Below, piece by piece: positions 16,061 through 25,547 of a stretch of DNA of 64,000 bases. The translations under genes were made by a program, and so were the position numbers. The stretch is from Candidatus Gastranaerophilales bacterium (GTDB lineage: Bacteria > Cyanobacteriota > Vampirovibrionia > Gastranaerophilales > Gastranaerophilaceae), in NCBI GenBank assembly GCA_944326555.1, contig CALVEK010000011.1:1-64000 (forward strand), given 5' to 3'. The notes under the pieces were generated by a model. It ran no database searches. It was not told where the DNA came from and saw only the letters and a program-made list of their open reading frames with translations. Within the stretch, counting starts at the first letter, position 1, and every line of letters begins with the position of its first letter.

Positions 16061-16969
16061 TTAAAGAAGCGGTTCTTTTTCTATAATTTTAACGTATTTG
16101 TCTATTAGCTTTTTGGGCATATACATTTTTGTGATGCCCCAATTATCAATAGATACGTGTTTTCCGTTGCTTTTTTGCAAAAGTGTTTTTATTATTTTGT
16201 TTAGGTCTGTACAATTATAATTTTCTTTGAAATAGTTATACGGTAAGCTGTCTTTTTCAAGCGGGAAAAATCTTTTACCCCTTTTGTAATGAGCTATATG
16301 TGAACCGATATCGGCATATGACACAACTGCAGGTGGATATCCTTTTTTTAGACAATATTCTATACAGAGTCTGTCTGCAAGTTCTCCTATCCCATGATAT
16401 TTTTGGTCATTCCAGTTTTCTAAATAATCAACTGTTATTTTGGGTGGTGGATTTTTTATGCCATTTTGTATGCCCTGCATTTTTAAATCTATTATCGAAA
16501 CGTATCCGAGTTCTTTTGACAAATCAGGTTTCATAAAATGGAATGTCGTTTGATATTTACCGTCAAATGAACTCATAATATTTACTTTCATTGGCTTTCT
16601 TACTTTATCACCCGTTTTTTTATTTATTTTACTTACATATATTGTTCCGTTGCGATTTGGGTTATATTCTGCAACCATTGCTTTTTGTTTGTATTTTAAA
16701 ATGCTTTCAACTTTATCAAGGACTATTTTACAAGGTTTTGATAAATTTATTTCTATATCCGCCATATTTTTGCTGTAAGTTGTTCCGTTAGTCAGCTTTA
16801 TTTTTATTTTCTTTAGCTTACTTTGGCTCGGGGAATACAACTGTACGGTATCTTTGGACAGTTGATAAATTTTTATTGTACTTTTGTTTAATAGCAAATT
16901 TTGCGAATAAAAAAATCGTTTTGCTATTGGCTTTTTGAATAAAGAGTTAAGATTGTTTATAACTTTCAT
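16061..16969 (-). CDS. Uncharacterised protein with a GNAT-like C-terminal region
   Basis: A 302-residue protein, beta-rich and basic in its N-terminal half (for example KKIKIKLTNGTTY and NGTIYVSKINKKTG). Residues 189-210 (QKYHGIGELADRLCIEYCLK) resemble acetyl-CoA-binding motif A of GNAT acetyltransferases (short GxG loop then a helix), and HYKRGKRFFP at 227-236 resembles the FYxKxGF-type segment near the end of such domains. The match is by eye and the usual Q/RxxGxG/A signature is relaxed. No signal peptide. Substrate unknown. The gene starts 112 bases from the YbgC stop and its stop abuts that of the LeuD-type gene. Confidence 0.6.
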   Translation of the reverse strand: MKVINNLNSLFKKPIAKRFFYSQNLLLNKSTIKIYQLSKDTVQLYSPSQSKLKKIKIKLTNGTTYSKNMADIEINLSKPCKIVLDKVESILKYKQKAMVAEYNPNRNGTIYVSKINKKTGDKVRKPMKVNIMSSFDGKYQTTFHFMKPDLSKELGYVSIIDLKMQGIQNGIKNPPPKITVDYLENWNDQKYHGIGELADRLCIEYCLKKGYPPAVVSYADIGSHIAHYKRGKRFFPLEKDSLPYNYFKENYNCTDLNKIIKTLLQKSNGKHVSIDNWGITKMYMPKKLIDKYVKIIEKEPLL

Positions 16970-17081
16970 ACATAGTAATAAAATGCAAACAAATTAAAAA
17001 TTGCTATGCATTCACCTTAAGAAAATAATGTACAAAGAATTATAGACTTATATTTTAGTCGTATATTTCAACGATAAAATT

Positions 17082-17495
17082 TTACTGTTTGTTCAAGTAT
17101 GCCTGTGTAATAAAATCGGGAAGTCTTCTGAACATTTTATTTGTTTTTGTATCTACCGCAACACAGGTAACTGTTCCAACAATATTTATTACTCCTGTGT
17201 CTTTATTTTTTAATACTTGTTTAAATGTTATTGCACTAGGTCTGAGTTCGTCAATTGTTGTTTCCAAAATCAAATTTTCATCCAATTTTGCTGAAAGTTT
17301 GTATTTAATATTGAGTTCAACAACAGGAAGAATACATCCGTCCTCTTGCATTTTTTTTAGGTCAAGCCCCATAACTTTGTCAGTAAATTCTATTCTGCCT
17401 GCTTCAAGCCATCTTAAATATGCTCCATGCCAGACAACTCCGTATGCATCTGTATCTGCGTAATAAACTCTTATTTCATCAACGTGTGTTTTCAT
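17082..17495 (-). CDS. ybgC: YbgC-family acyl-CoA thioesterase
   Basis: A 137-residue hotdog-fold protein. The 4-hydroxybenzoyl-CoA thioesterase/YbgC signature is clear: VYYADTDAYGVVWHGAYLRW with the catalytic aspartate near residue 16 and H23, then WLEAGRIEF. Members hydrolyse acyl-CoA or acyl-ACP esters in the cytoplasm. In proteobacteria ybgC heads the tol-pal cluster, but no tol genes are seen here. It follows the TPR gene by 15 bases on the same strand and is probably co-transcribed with it; GGGA precedes the start. Confidence 0.92.
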   Translation of the reverse strand: MKTHVDEIRVYYADTDAYGVVWHGAYLRWLEAGRIEFTDKVMGLDLKKMQEDGCILPVVELNIKYKLSAKLDENLILETTIDELRPSAITFKQVLKNKDTGVINIVGTVTCVAVDTKTNKMFRRLPDFITQAYLNKQ

Positions 17496-17510
17496 ATAAA
17501 TTCCCAGTAT

Positions 17511-19118
17511 TTAATTATTCGAATCAAAAAGACCTTGGATTTTGTCTGTAATCTCTTGCGGGTCGAGTTCGTTTGTTACATTATTCAAATCCATTGCAAT
17601 TTGATATAATTTTGCCGCTTCAACTTTGTCGCCCTTTATTGCTACAGATCTGCCTAAATTGTAGTGTGCAAGTGCATAATTTGGGTTGTATTTAATAGCT
17701 TTTTCAAACAACTCAATTGCATTTTGAACTCTGCCAAGATCATCGAGATAAATTACACCAAGGTTGTTGTATGCTATATCATAAGTCGGGTCATATTTGA
17801 TAGAAAGCTCATATTCTTTTATTGCTTCGTCAATATCTCCCTTGCCCCAGTGTAAAAATCCTAAGTTACAGTGAATTTTTGCATTTGTCGGATCTAGCTC
17901 CAACGCTCTTCTGTAAACTGTTAGAGCATTGTTATATTCCTGCTTGTCATAGAATGCACTGCCGAGGTTTATAAATATATCTATATCTGTTGGTGTTAAT
18001 AGATATGCAGATTGATATGCACTGATTGCCGCATCTGCATTTTTTTCCGATTCTTGAAAAACGTATCCCAATGTTTGAGCAATTATACTTGTCCATTCAG
18101 GTCTGGGATTTAGTGTTATTGCATTTTGGTAGTAACCAATGGCTTCTTTTGCTTCACCTTTCAGATACAAAATATTTGCCAAGTTACTGTAGTATTCTGC
18201 AGCGTTGGGTTGTATTTCTATGAGTTTTTGATACGTTTCTACAGCGCTGTCTAAGTCGCCAAGTTCTTCGTATACAGAGCATAAAGAACGATATGCAGTG
18301 ATATTAAGGCTATCTACTATAATTGCCATTTTATATTCAAGTATCGCATCCTCGTAGCGTCCCATGGCTCTGTATATATCACCGAGAAGACAATACAAAA
18401 GTATAAAACCCGGTGCCTTATCAAGAGCATCTCGATATATGTCAACAGCTTCATTTATGCCGTTTCTTGCAACCATAATCCAGCCTTTTAAAAGCATTGG
18501 CAAAAATTGCAAGTATGAAAGTACTTTTAAAACTCCTTTTATTGCTAATCTGTCAAAAGGCAGTGTTAAAATAGATAAAAGCAATTCTTTTTGTGTGTTA
18601 AAAGTAACTTTGAAACCTTTAACTATCATTACTCTGTGAAGATTGTATTTCAGAAAATGTGCTCTTGAAGAAGCAAAAGGTCTGATTTTAATGGCTTTTG
18701 ATGCATATTCAAAAGCATCAGGAAAATGTGCTTTTTTTGTATGACAACAAGCCAGCATATAATATGATTCGGCATATTTGGGATTCTTTTCTGTTGCCAG
18801 ATTAAAATAGTTTATAGCTCTATCTATTTCATTCTTATAGTAGAAAGCCATTCCTATCTTAAAATAAATTTCTGCTGAATTTATATAAGATTCGAGTGCT
18901 CTTTGGTATTCTGTAATGGCTTCGTCTATATATTGTCTTGCTTGATGAATGTCGAGATGCCACTCGATGTATAAGTCGCCGAGTTTTACGTGTAACTCTG
19001 CATTTGTTGGGTCATTTGCAAGATCAATTTGACATTTTTCTATTGCTTTTTGCAGATTACTGTTTATTTTAAAATCTTTATTTGATTTTTCTCTATGTTG
19101 TCTTATTCTACTAAACAT
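17511..19118 (-). CDS. TPR-repeat protein, paralogue of 59444-61138
   Basis: A 535-residue protein composed mostly of tetratricopeptide repeats, for example AEYYSNLANILYLKGEAKEA and AKIHCNLGFLHWGKGDIDEA. A non-TPR hydrophobic segment lies at about 165-215 (ILTLPFDRLAIKGVLKVLSYL), which may be membrane-associated. TPR arrays are protein-docking scaffolds; no catalytic domain is present. The whole architecture, including the mid-protein hydrophobic insertion and the landmarks WTSIIAQTLG and NNLGVIYLDDLG, is repeated in the gene at 59444. The start at 19118 has no strong ribosome site. It lies between pilZ-type and ybgC genes on the same strand. Confidence 0.88.
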   Translation of the reverse strand: MFSRIRQHREKSNKDFKINSNLQKAIEKCQIDLANDPTNAELHVKLGDLYIEWHLDIHQARQYIDEAITEYQRALESYINSAEIYFKIGMAFYYKNEIDRAINYFNLATEKNPKYAESYYMLACCHTKKAHFPDAFEYASKAIKIRPFASSRAHFLKYNLHRVMIVKGFKVTFNTQKELLLSILTLPFDRLAIKGVLKVLSYLQFLPMLLKGWIMVARNGINEAVDIYRDALDKAPGFILLYCLLGDIYRAMGRYEDAILEYKMAIIVDSLNITAYRSLCSVYEELGDLDSAVETYQKLIEIQPNAAEYYSNLANILYLKGEAKEAIGYYQNAITLNPRPEWTSIIAQTLGYVFQESEKNADAAISAYQSAYLLTPTDIDIFINLGSAFYDKQEYNNALTVYRRALELDPTNAKIHCNLGFLHWGKGDIDEAIKEYELSIKYDPTYDIAYNNLGVIYLDDLGRVQNAIELFEKAIKYNPNYALAHYNLGRSVAIKGDKVEAAKLYQIAMDLNNVTNELDPQEITDKIQGLFDSNN

Positions 19119-19190
19119 ATTTATCCGAATAAATTTTCTATATCTCTATATTAAAATACATATTGTTTTTTTGCAAAAATTTTATATGGC

Positions 19191-19817
19191 TTAGTATTTG
19201 TTCGCATTTTGAGTTTGTTCTATTTTTACACATTTTTGTATAATTTTGTCTCTGTCTTGTTCTTTTATTTGCATAAATTCCAGTACATACTCATTTTGTT
19301 TGTAAAAATTCTTTTTTAAGATTACTCCGTCTATTTTTATAAGAGGTTCAAATTGTTCCAGTCTTAGTTGCGCTGTTACTTGTTGAGAGTCTTTTAATGG
19401 TAATGATGTACTAAACCTTACACCACCGCCGCCAATATCTATTGTATCGACTCGTTTATTTCCTGCTTCATCAAGTATGTATAAGTCTGTAATGTATGGC
19501 ATTCTCAGGTATTTTCTTCTTTGTATAATCTGGTGTTGTTCGTTAAATTCTATCACCATTTTGCCGTCAAAAGGTGCATCATAAACTATCGAATCTATGA
19601 TTAATATACCTGTAAAGCTGTAGATAAATGCTTTTATCTCTGTCCCTTCACTCAAATAAGGTGCAAATTCCAGTTTTGACTCCGGGAATGATACCGTTAA
19701 TCTGTCAAATTCAGGTTCTATAATATAGCAATCTATTCTGGTTTTAGTACCTGTAAAACTTCCCGTATCAATTTCTACTTGAACTTTTAGTCCTCTTTTA
19801 ATAGGATTTTGAGCCAT
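19191..19817 (-). CDS. YcgR-like PilZ domain protein
   Basis: A 208-residue cytoplasmic protein. An N-terminal beta-barrel of the YcgR/FlgZ type precedes a PilZ domain beginning with QRRKYLRMP (RxxxR, R101 and R105) and TIDIGGGGVRFS (D127 and G132 of the (D/N)x(S/A)xxG motif, with glycine where serine or alanine is usual). PilZ proteins bind cyclic di-GMP and control motility, secretion or polysaccharide synthesis. No cyclic di-GMP enzyme is encoded in the window. It follows the inactive M16 peptidase gene by a single base, so it is certainly in that operon. Confidence 0.88.
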   Translation of the reverse strand: MAQNPIKRGLKVQVEIDTGSFTGTKTRIDCYIIEPEFDRLTVSFPESKLEFAPYLSEGTEIKAFIYSFTGILIIDSIVYDAPFDGKMVIEFNEQHQIIQRRKYLRMPYITDLYILDEAGNKRVDTIDIGGGGVRFSTSLPLKDSQQVTAQLRLEQFEPLIKIDGVILKKNFYKQNEYVLEFMQIKEQDRDKIIQKCVKIEQTQNANKY

Positions 19818-19818
19818 T

Positions 19819-21051
19819 TTATACCTCTTTTAAGTATTCACTTGGAGCAAGTATTGTTAGCACGCTTGGTTCTTTAATACAAACATTTGCAACGCGTTGA
19901 ATATCTTCAATTGTTACTTTATTGATTTGTTCTATCAATTTATCTTCAAAATCTGCACCAAGTCCTTTATCTTCATAAAAAGCCATAAGACTGGCTTGTT
20001 GAAGATTTGTTTCAGTAAAGAACTGACGTTTACCTATTAAGTTGTTCTTTGCGTTTTCCAACTCTTGTTTTGACACAGGAACGTTTTTTATTTTATCCAG
20101 CTCTACTTTGAAACCTTCAAGCGATGTTTTTATATTTTTAGGTTCTGTTGCTATGTATACATTAAATAAAGCTGCTTTTTCATATATTTCATAGCTGCTT
20201 CTTACAACGTATGCCAGACCTTTTTTGTCTCTAAGTTCTAAGAAAAGTCTTGAAGATAGCCCGCTAGAACCCAGCATTGTGTTCATAACCATTATGGCTG
20301 CATAATCTTTGTCATATATAGTTGGCACGTGCCAGCCTTGTATTATTTGAGCTTGAGCGGCATCATCTTTTTCTATTTTCACTATTTTGTTATCTTCAAG
20401 TGTTGGTGCCGGTATATTAGTAATAGTTTCTTTTTTGTTTTTTATATCGTGAAAGTATTTTTTCATTAATTCAGATATATCTTTATTTTCAAAATCACCA
20501 GCTATGCTTATTACTTTAGGTGAATTTGTTAATATATTTTTGTAGGCTTCTTCAACATCTGGTTTAGTTATATCGTCTATTTGTTCAAGAATTTTTGTGT
20601 ATGTATGGCCATAGGGATGATTTAAAAATATATTTTTGTAGAATCCGTCCATCGCTTTTGACTTTGGCTCATCCATTTCTGCAGGGATTTCACCTTTTAG
20701 TTTTATTACTTCTTTTTCGAATTCTTCAAGTGTAGAATTTTTAATTATATCTGAAAGAATGTCCAAACCTTTTTCAAAGTCTTCATTCAAACATTGCAAT
20801 TTAAAGCGTATAAAATCGTGTTTCATTTCACTGTAGCAATCAATTGCGTTTTCATCTAATTCAATTGCTATATCTTCTGCACTACGCTTGCTTGTGCCTT
20901 GCAAAAACAATCTGTTTAGCAATGTATATAGACCTGCCTTTTTTTCAGGTTCTGTTAATTTGAAATAAAAGCAAAGAGCTATTCTCGGTGTATTTTTGTT
21001 TTCTTTAATAACTACTGGTATATTATTTTCTAAAATTATTTTTTTCATCAT
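19819..21051 (-). CDS. M16-family peptidase-like protein, catalytically inactive subunit
   Basis: A 410-residue M16 (insulinase/pitrilysin) family protein. The fold landmarks are present (LYTLLNRLFLQGTSKRSAEDI, LKGEIPAEMDEP, LGSSGLSSRLFLELRDKKGLAY shown here as LSSRLFLELRDKKGLAY), but the zinc motif HxxEH is absent; its place reads YTLLNRL. In many bacteria an active and an inactive M16 protein form a heterodimer, with the inactive one carrying the R/Y substrate-binding motif, which is seen here as the SSRLF and GLAY pair. It follows the active partner by 11 bases. A second ATG lies at 21048. Confidence 0.9.
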   Translation of the reverse strand: MMKKIILENNIPVVIKENKNTPRIALCFYFKLTEPEKKAGLYTLLNRLFLQGTSKRSAEDIAIELDENAIDCYSEMKHDFIRFKLQCLNEDFEKGLDILSDIIKNSTLEEFEKEVIKLKGEIPAEMDEPKSKAMDGFYKNIFLNHPYGHTYTKILEQIDDITKPDVEEAYKNILTNSPKVISIAGDFENKDISELMKKYFHDIKNKKETITNIPAPTLEDNKIVKIEKDDAAQAQIIQGWHVPTIYDKDYAAIMVMNTMLGSSGLSSRLFLELRDKKGLAYVVRSSYEIYEKAALFNVYIATEPKNIKTSLEGFKVELDKIKNVPVSKQELENAKNNLIGKRQFFTETNLQQASLMAFYEDKGLGADFEDKLIEQINKVTIEDIQRVANVCIKEPSVLTILAPSEYLKEV

Positions 21052-21062
21052 TAATCCTTTTT

Positions 21063-22400
21063 CTATTCGGGAATAAGTACTGTTGTAACTGAATTTTTGA
21101 TTTGAAGATATTGTTTAGCAATGTTTTTTACATCTTCTAATGTAAAAGAATCAAGTGTTTCTAAGTATTTTTCAACCAAATCCAAATTATCGCATACTGT
21201 CATATAGTATCCTATATTTTCTGCTATATCAGAAACTCTTTCAGAACTTTCTGCAAAATTGCATTTTAGAGTTTTGCATGCTTTTTTGAATTCTCTTTCA
21301 GTTATATCTCCGTCAACAACCTTTTGTAATTCTTTTTTTATAAGATTTAATGCCAATTCTTTTTTGTCGGCCTTAAAATTTGCCTGTATAAAGAAATTGC
21401 CACCATCTTTAAAGTTATAGAAATCGCTCGCAACAACATTGAAAACAGGTTCATCTGCTTTTTCTATAAGATTTTGATATAATCTTGAACTTTGACCTTC
21501 ACCAAGAATTACATTAATAATTTCAAGGCCAATATTATCTTTAATATTATTCGCTACAGGGCCAAGCCAGCCTGTTATTGCAAATCCTGTGCTGATTTTT
21601 CCTTTTAGTTCATAATATTGTTCTTCTTGTGTAGGAGTGTCAATTTTGTGTATGGGGTTTTGAGCATTTGCTCTCCCTTTAAAATCAAACTCTTTTATTA
21701 CTTTTTCTAATATTTCTTCATGATCGAAATCACCTGCAACAATTGTTGTGATATTGTTTGGCGTATAGTGCGTTTTATAGTAATCAAGTATGGTTTCTCT
21801 TGGAATTGATGCAATTGTTTCAGGGAATCCTATAACATCTCTTTTGTAGGGATGTTGTGTGTACATGTGTTTGTTTGTATTGTTGTATATTTTTGTCCAA
21901 GGTTGATCTTGTCTCATCCTTATTTCTTCTATTACAACATGTCTTTCTCTTTTTTGTGAAACCGTATCATCACCCAATTGGAAAGCAGGGCCGATTTCAT
22001 CTTCGGGAATAACTGGGTCTAGCATCATGTCTGCGTGTAATTCTATTGCTTCTTTAAAGTATTCACCGTTTGGTCCTTGGGGCAAAGTTACATAATAGAA
22101 TGTATAGTCTTTCCAAGTTGCAGCATTTACTATTGCACCTTTTGCTTCTAATGTTTTGTCAAAGTAACCTGCTTTATGTTTGTGAGTGCCTTTGAACATT
22201 AAGTGTTCCAAAAAATGTGAAATGCCGTTGTTGGCGTCATTTTCGTTAATAGAACCTGTTTTTACCCAGCTTGAAATATTTACAAGGCCACCTTCTTTGT
22301 GAGCAAGTATTATCTTGTGTCCATTTTCTCTTTCATATATTTCAACTGGCTTTGTCAGATAAGGATATTCAATCTCTGTTTTTTTTATATTATTTTCCAC
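21063..22400 (-). CDS. M16-family zinc peptidase, active subunit
   Basis: A 445-residue M16 peptidase with the inverted zinc motif HFLEH (H62, E65, H66) in GISHFLEHLMFKGTHKH and the downstream glutamate region VVIEEIRMRQDQP. Members of this family degrade unfolded peptides or process presequences; cyanobacterial and proteobacterial homologues work as dimers with an inactive partner, which is encoded next. No signal peptide is seen, so action in the cytoplasm is likely unless exported differently. The operon order is active M16, inactive M16, PilZ. Confidence 0.93.
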   Translation of the reverse strand: MENNIKKTEIEYPYLTKPVEIYERENGHKIILAHKEGGLVNISSWVKTGSINENDANNGISHFLEHLMFKGTHKHKAGYFDKTLEAKGAIVNAATWKDYTFYYVTLPQGPNGEYFKEAIELHADMMLDPVIPEDEIGPAFQLGDDTVSQKRERHVVIEEIRMRQDQPWTKIYNNTNKHMYTQHPYKRDVIGFPETIASIPRETILDYYKTHYTPNNITTIVAGDFDHEEILEKVIKEFDFKGRANAQNPIHKIDTPTQEEQYYELKGKISTGFAITGWLGPVANNIKDNIGLEIINVILGEGQSSRLYQNLIEKADEPVFNVVASDFYNFKDGGNFFIQANFKADKKELALNLIKKELQKVVDGDITEREFKKACKTLKCNFAESSERVSDIAENIGYYMTVCDNLDLVEKYLETLDSFTLEDVKNIAKQYLQIKNSVTTVLIPE

Positions 22401-22545
22401 CGTAATACCTCAAATATTTTATACAAGACAATTGTATCAAATAATATTAACATTTACACATATATAAGGGGGATATTAATGCTGTATGTGCATAAGTTAT
22501 ATTGTTTGGTTGTGCAAGTCTGAGCTAATAAATTTGGATTCTTTG

Positions 22546-23997
22546 CTATTTTATGTTCCAAAAATCAGGGTGAAGCATTGCCAAAAATGGAATAAGCTCT
22601 AACCTGCCAATTAACATATTTAATATGCATATTATTTTTGATATCGGATGTAATATATCAAATGTTCCCATTGGACCTATAACCCCAAATCCGGGGCCAA
22701 TATTTCCAAGTGTTGTGATGCTTCCTGTTATTCCTATTAGTGAGCTTTTTTCTATGACTGCAATTAAAAATGCAGATGTTGCAAATATAAGTAAGTAGAA
22801 TAAAATGAATGCTACAATTTGTTGTATTACTTCTGGAGGTACAATGGCTCTATTTATTTTGATTGGATAAACAGCATTCGGGTGTAAGATTTTAGCAGTT
22901 TCTCTTTTGAGATATTTTATGAGAAAAACCCATCTTACGATTTTCATGCCACCGCCTGCAGAACCTGCACATGCGCCAAAGAAGAAAGTGCAAAATAAGA
23001 ATAATTTTGCTGTAATTGGCCATAGTGAAAAATCACTTGATGCAAAACCTGCTGTTATTATTACGCTTATTGTTTGAAAAAAGCCTTCTGTTAATGATTT
23101 AAAAAGCCCAAAGGAGTGGCTTGTATACAATATTAAAGAAATGATTATTGAAAAGAACAGAACAATTGTTGCATAGTTTACGAATTCTTCATCTTTAAAA
23201 AGAAAAGATGGTTTTTTGTTGAGGTAGACTTTATACATCAATGCAAAGTTTATACCTGCGATGAACATAAAAAATATCATAATCCAGCATATTAAATTTG
23301 AGTTATAGCCCATTATACTGAGAGGGTGTGGTGAAAATCCTCCGCCTGCTAATGTAGAGAGTGAATTACATACGGCATCAAATAGCGGCATTCCTGCAAT
23401 TTTCAGTAAAATAATTTCTAAAAGTGTGATTATTATATAAATTGTCCAAACAGCACTGGCAGTGTGTCTTATTCTTGGCGTTATTTTGTCTTCTGTCGGG
23501 CCTGGAGCTTCTGCAAAGAACATTTGTCTTCCGGCAACAGCAAACTGAGGTAATACTGCAATAAATAATACGATAATTCCCATCCCTCCTAACCATTGAC
23601 TCATTGAACGCCAAAAAAACATTGTTTTGGGATAGGTGAAGGTCGTTAAAATTGTTGCGCCTGTTGTTGTTATTCCTGATACTGATTCGAAAAGCGAGTT
23701 AAGAGGGCTTAGCCCAAAGTGCAAGTATGGAATCATTCCAATGACACTGAACATTATCCAAGAAAGAGCAACAACGCAAAGGGCTTCTGACTTTTTGATA
23801 TCATTAAGACTTTCAAATGTATCCGATTTCTTTGTAAAAAGGAAGCTGAGCCCATAGGAAAGTATTGCCGAAAAAACAAAAGGTGTTATTGATGACCAGT
23901 CTTTATAATAAATTGCTACCAAAACAGGAGCAAGTATTACTATTGCTATACACTTTAATACAAGTTCCAATGCTGTAAATATGTATGTTAATCTCAT
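22546..23997 (-). CDS. trkH: TrkH-type potassium transporter subunit
   Basis: A 483-residue membrane protein with the four P-loop repeats of the Trk/Ktr family: SGITTTGATI, SLSTLAGGGFSPHPLS, TAGFASSDFS and STLGNIGPGFG-type (TTLGNIGPGFG) segments. It forms the potassium-conducting pore in the inner membrane and is gated by TrkA. The length is normal for TrkH. AGAGGA upstream of the ATG. It follows trkA by 9 bases, so the two are co-transcribed as trkA-trkH. Confidence 0.95.
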   Translation of the reverse strand: MRLTYIFTALELVLKCIAIVILAPVLVAIYYKDWSSITPFVFSAILSYGLSFLFTKKSDTFESLNDIKKSEALCVVALSWIMFSVIGMIPYLHFGLSPLNSLFESVSGITTTGATILTTFTYPKTMFFWRSMSQWLGGMGIIVLFIAVLPQFAVAGRQMFFAEAPGPTEDKITPRIRHTASAVWTIYIIITLLEIILLKIAGMPLFDAVCNSLSTLAGGGFSPHPLSIMGYNSNLICWIMIFFMFIAGINFALMYKVYLNKKPSFLFKDEEFVNYATIVLFFSIIISLILYTSHSFGLFKSLTEGFFQTISVIITAGFASSDFSLWPITAKLFLFCTFFFGACAGSAGGGMKIVRWVFLIKYLKRETAKILHPNAVYPIKINRAIVPPEVIQQIVAFILFYLLIFATSAFLIAVIEKSSLIGITGSITTLGNIGPGFGVIGPMGTFDILHPISKIICILNMLIGRLELIPFLAMLHPDFWNIK

Positions 23998-24006
23998 TGT
24001 TCCTCT

Positions 24007-25341
24007 TTATTTTTTGTCTTTAAAAAAGTCTATAATTTTTTGAGAATCTTCTTCTCTCGTAAAAATCAAGAGAGAATCACCAGGTTTTAGTATTGTAATA
24101 CCTTTTGGGATTATTACGTTTAGTCCCCTTTGAACTATTGCAATAATCGCCTTGACAGGGAGTTGTATATTCATTAGTGAAATTTCTTCAAAGTTGTCAG
24201 GAATGATTGCTTCTATTATTCGGCCTTGACCTCTTTCCACCGTAGCCAAAATTTCAACATCTGTTTCTATAAGATTGTTTTTGATTTCATTTACGGCTGC
24301 TTCTTTTGGTGATATTGCAACATCTATTCCGACTTTCTCAAATAATCCTATATTTGTGGATTTTGATACTCTTGTAATTACTTTTTGGCTTCCCATTTGT
24401 TTTGTTAAAAGAGAACATAGCAAATTCTTTTCATCATTATTGGTAACACTTATGACGACATCGCTTTCCCCAATATCTTCTTGCATAAGCAATTCCATGT
24501 TTGTACCATCACCATAAAGCACAAGTGTGTTTTTTAATTCTTCGGTTAAATCTTCGCATCTTTTATAATCTTGCTCTATTATCTTTGTCTTTATGTTTAT
24601 TTTTTCCAAGTTCTGAGCAAGCATCAAACCGACGCTTCCACCACCGATTATTGCTGCTGTTTTTACTTTTGACTGACTCTGAAAAATTTCTCTTGCAAGA
24701 ATGTCTAAGGATGTTGACGAGCCCATAAATATCACTTTGTCATTGAGCATAAACTCTGTTTCGCCATCAGGTATAAACAAGTTTTCATCTCTTGTTATAG
24801 CAACAACCAATGTTTGATCAGGAAATCTGCAATCTTTTAGCTTTTTCCCTGTTATTATCGAGTCTTCTTTTATGCGGTATTCTAAAAGCCTTGCTCTGCC
24901 TCCTGCAAAGTTTTCAACGTCAACTGCTTCCGGTACTGTTATTATTCTAAAAATTTCTTGTGTAAGAAGTTCTTCAGGCCAAATTATATAATCAATCATT
25001 TCGTATTGCGTGTTTTTAACCAGTTTTAAAGATTCTATGTATTCCGGTTTGCTTACGAAACATACGGTTTTTGCACGGCTTAATCGGCTTACTGTCATAC
25101 AAGATACAATATTGGCTTCATCAAAATTTGTACAAGCTATGAAAATATCAGCATCATCGATATTTGCTGATTGTAATGTGTTTATATTTGAACCGTTCCC
25201 CGCGATAAAACTTATATCGAGCCTGTTTAGGGCTTCTGTTTTATTTTCTTCTTTATCAATTATTGTGATATCGTGGTCTTCAAAAAATTCTGTTGCAACA
25301 AGACAGCCTACTTCGTTTGCGCCAAACACTACTATTTTCAT
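24007..25341 (-). CDS. trkA: TrkA potassium uptake regulatory protein
   Basis: A 444-residue cytoplasmic protein with two RCK modules, as in E. coli TrkA. Each begins with a Rossmann motif, VFGANEVGCLVATEF at the N-terminus and IGGGSVGLMLAQNL near residue 225, and each has a C-terminal RCK lobe (ending ILKPGDSLLIFTRE). It binds NAD(H) or nucleotides and gates TrkH. It begins the trkA-trkH operon; AGGAA precedes the start. Confidence 0.95.
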   Translation of the reverse strand: MKIVVFGANEVGCLVATEFFEDHDITIIDKEENKTEALNRLDISFIAGNGSNINTLQSANIDDADIFIACTNFDEANIVSCMTVSRLSRAKTVCFVSKPEYIESLKLVKNTQYEMIDYIIWPEELLTQEIFRIITVPEAVDVENFAGGRARLLEYRIKEDSIITGKKLKDCRFPDQTLVVAITRDENLFIPDGETEFMLNDKVIFMGSSTSLDILAREIFQSQSKVKTAAIIGGGSVGLMLAQNLEKINIKTKIIEQDYKRCEDLTEELKNTLVLYGDGTNMELLMQEDIGESDVVISVTNNDEKNLLCSLLTKQMGSQKVITRVSKSTNIGLFEKVGIDVAISPKEAAVNEIKNNLIETDVEILATVERGQGRIIEAIIPDNFEEISLMNIQLPVKAIIAIVQRGLNVIIPKGITILKPGDSLLIFTREEDSQKIIDFFKDKK

Positions 25342-25547
25342 TGTTATTTCCTATAACCTGTGGACATATTGCTATTTTTGTATCAAACCTTTTGTTTACG
25401 GTTCTTTCTATGATACTCAAAAATTTTATTTAATTCCTTTGTTCATTTTTTAATGAGCAATCTTTGTTAATTATAATACATAATTATATTTGGCAAAATA
25501 TATTTTTGTTTTACAATATTAAACAGAGTAAAAGGGGAGAGATAAAA

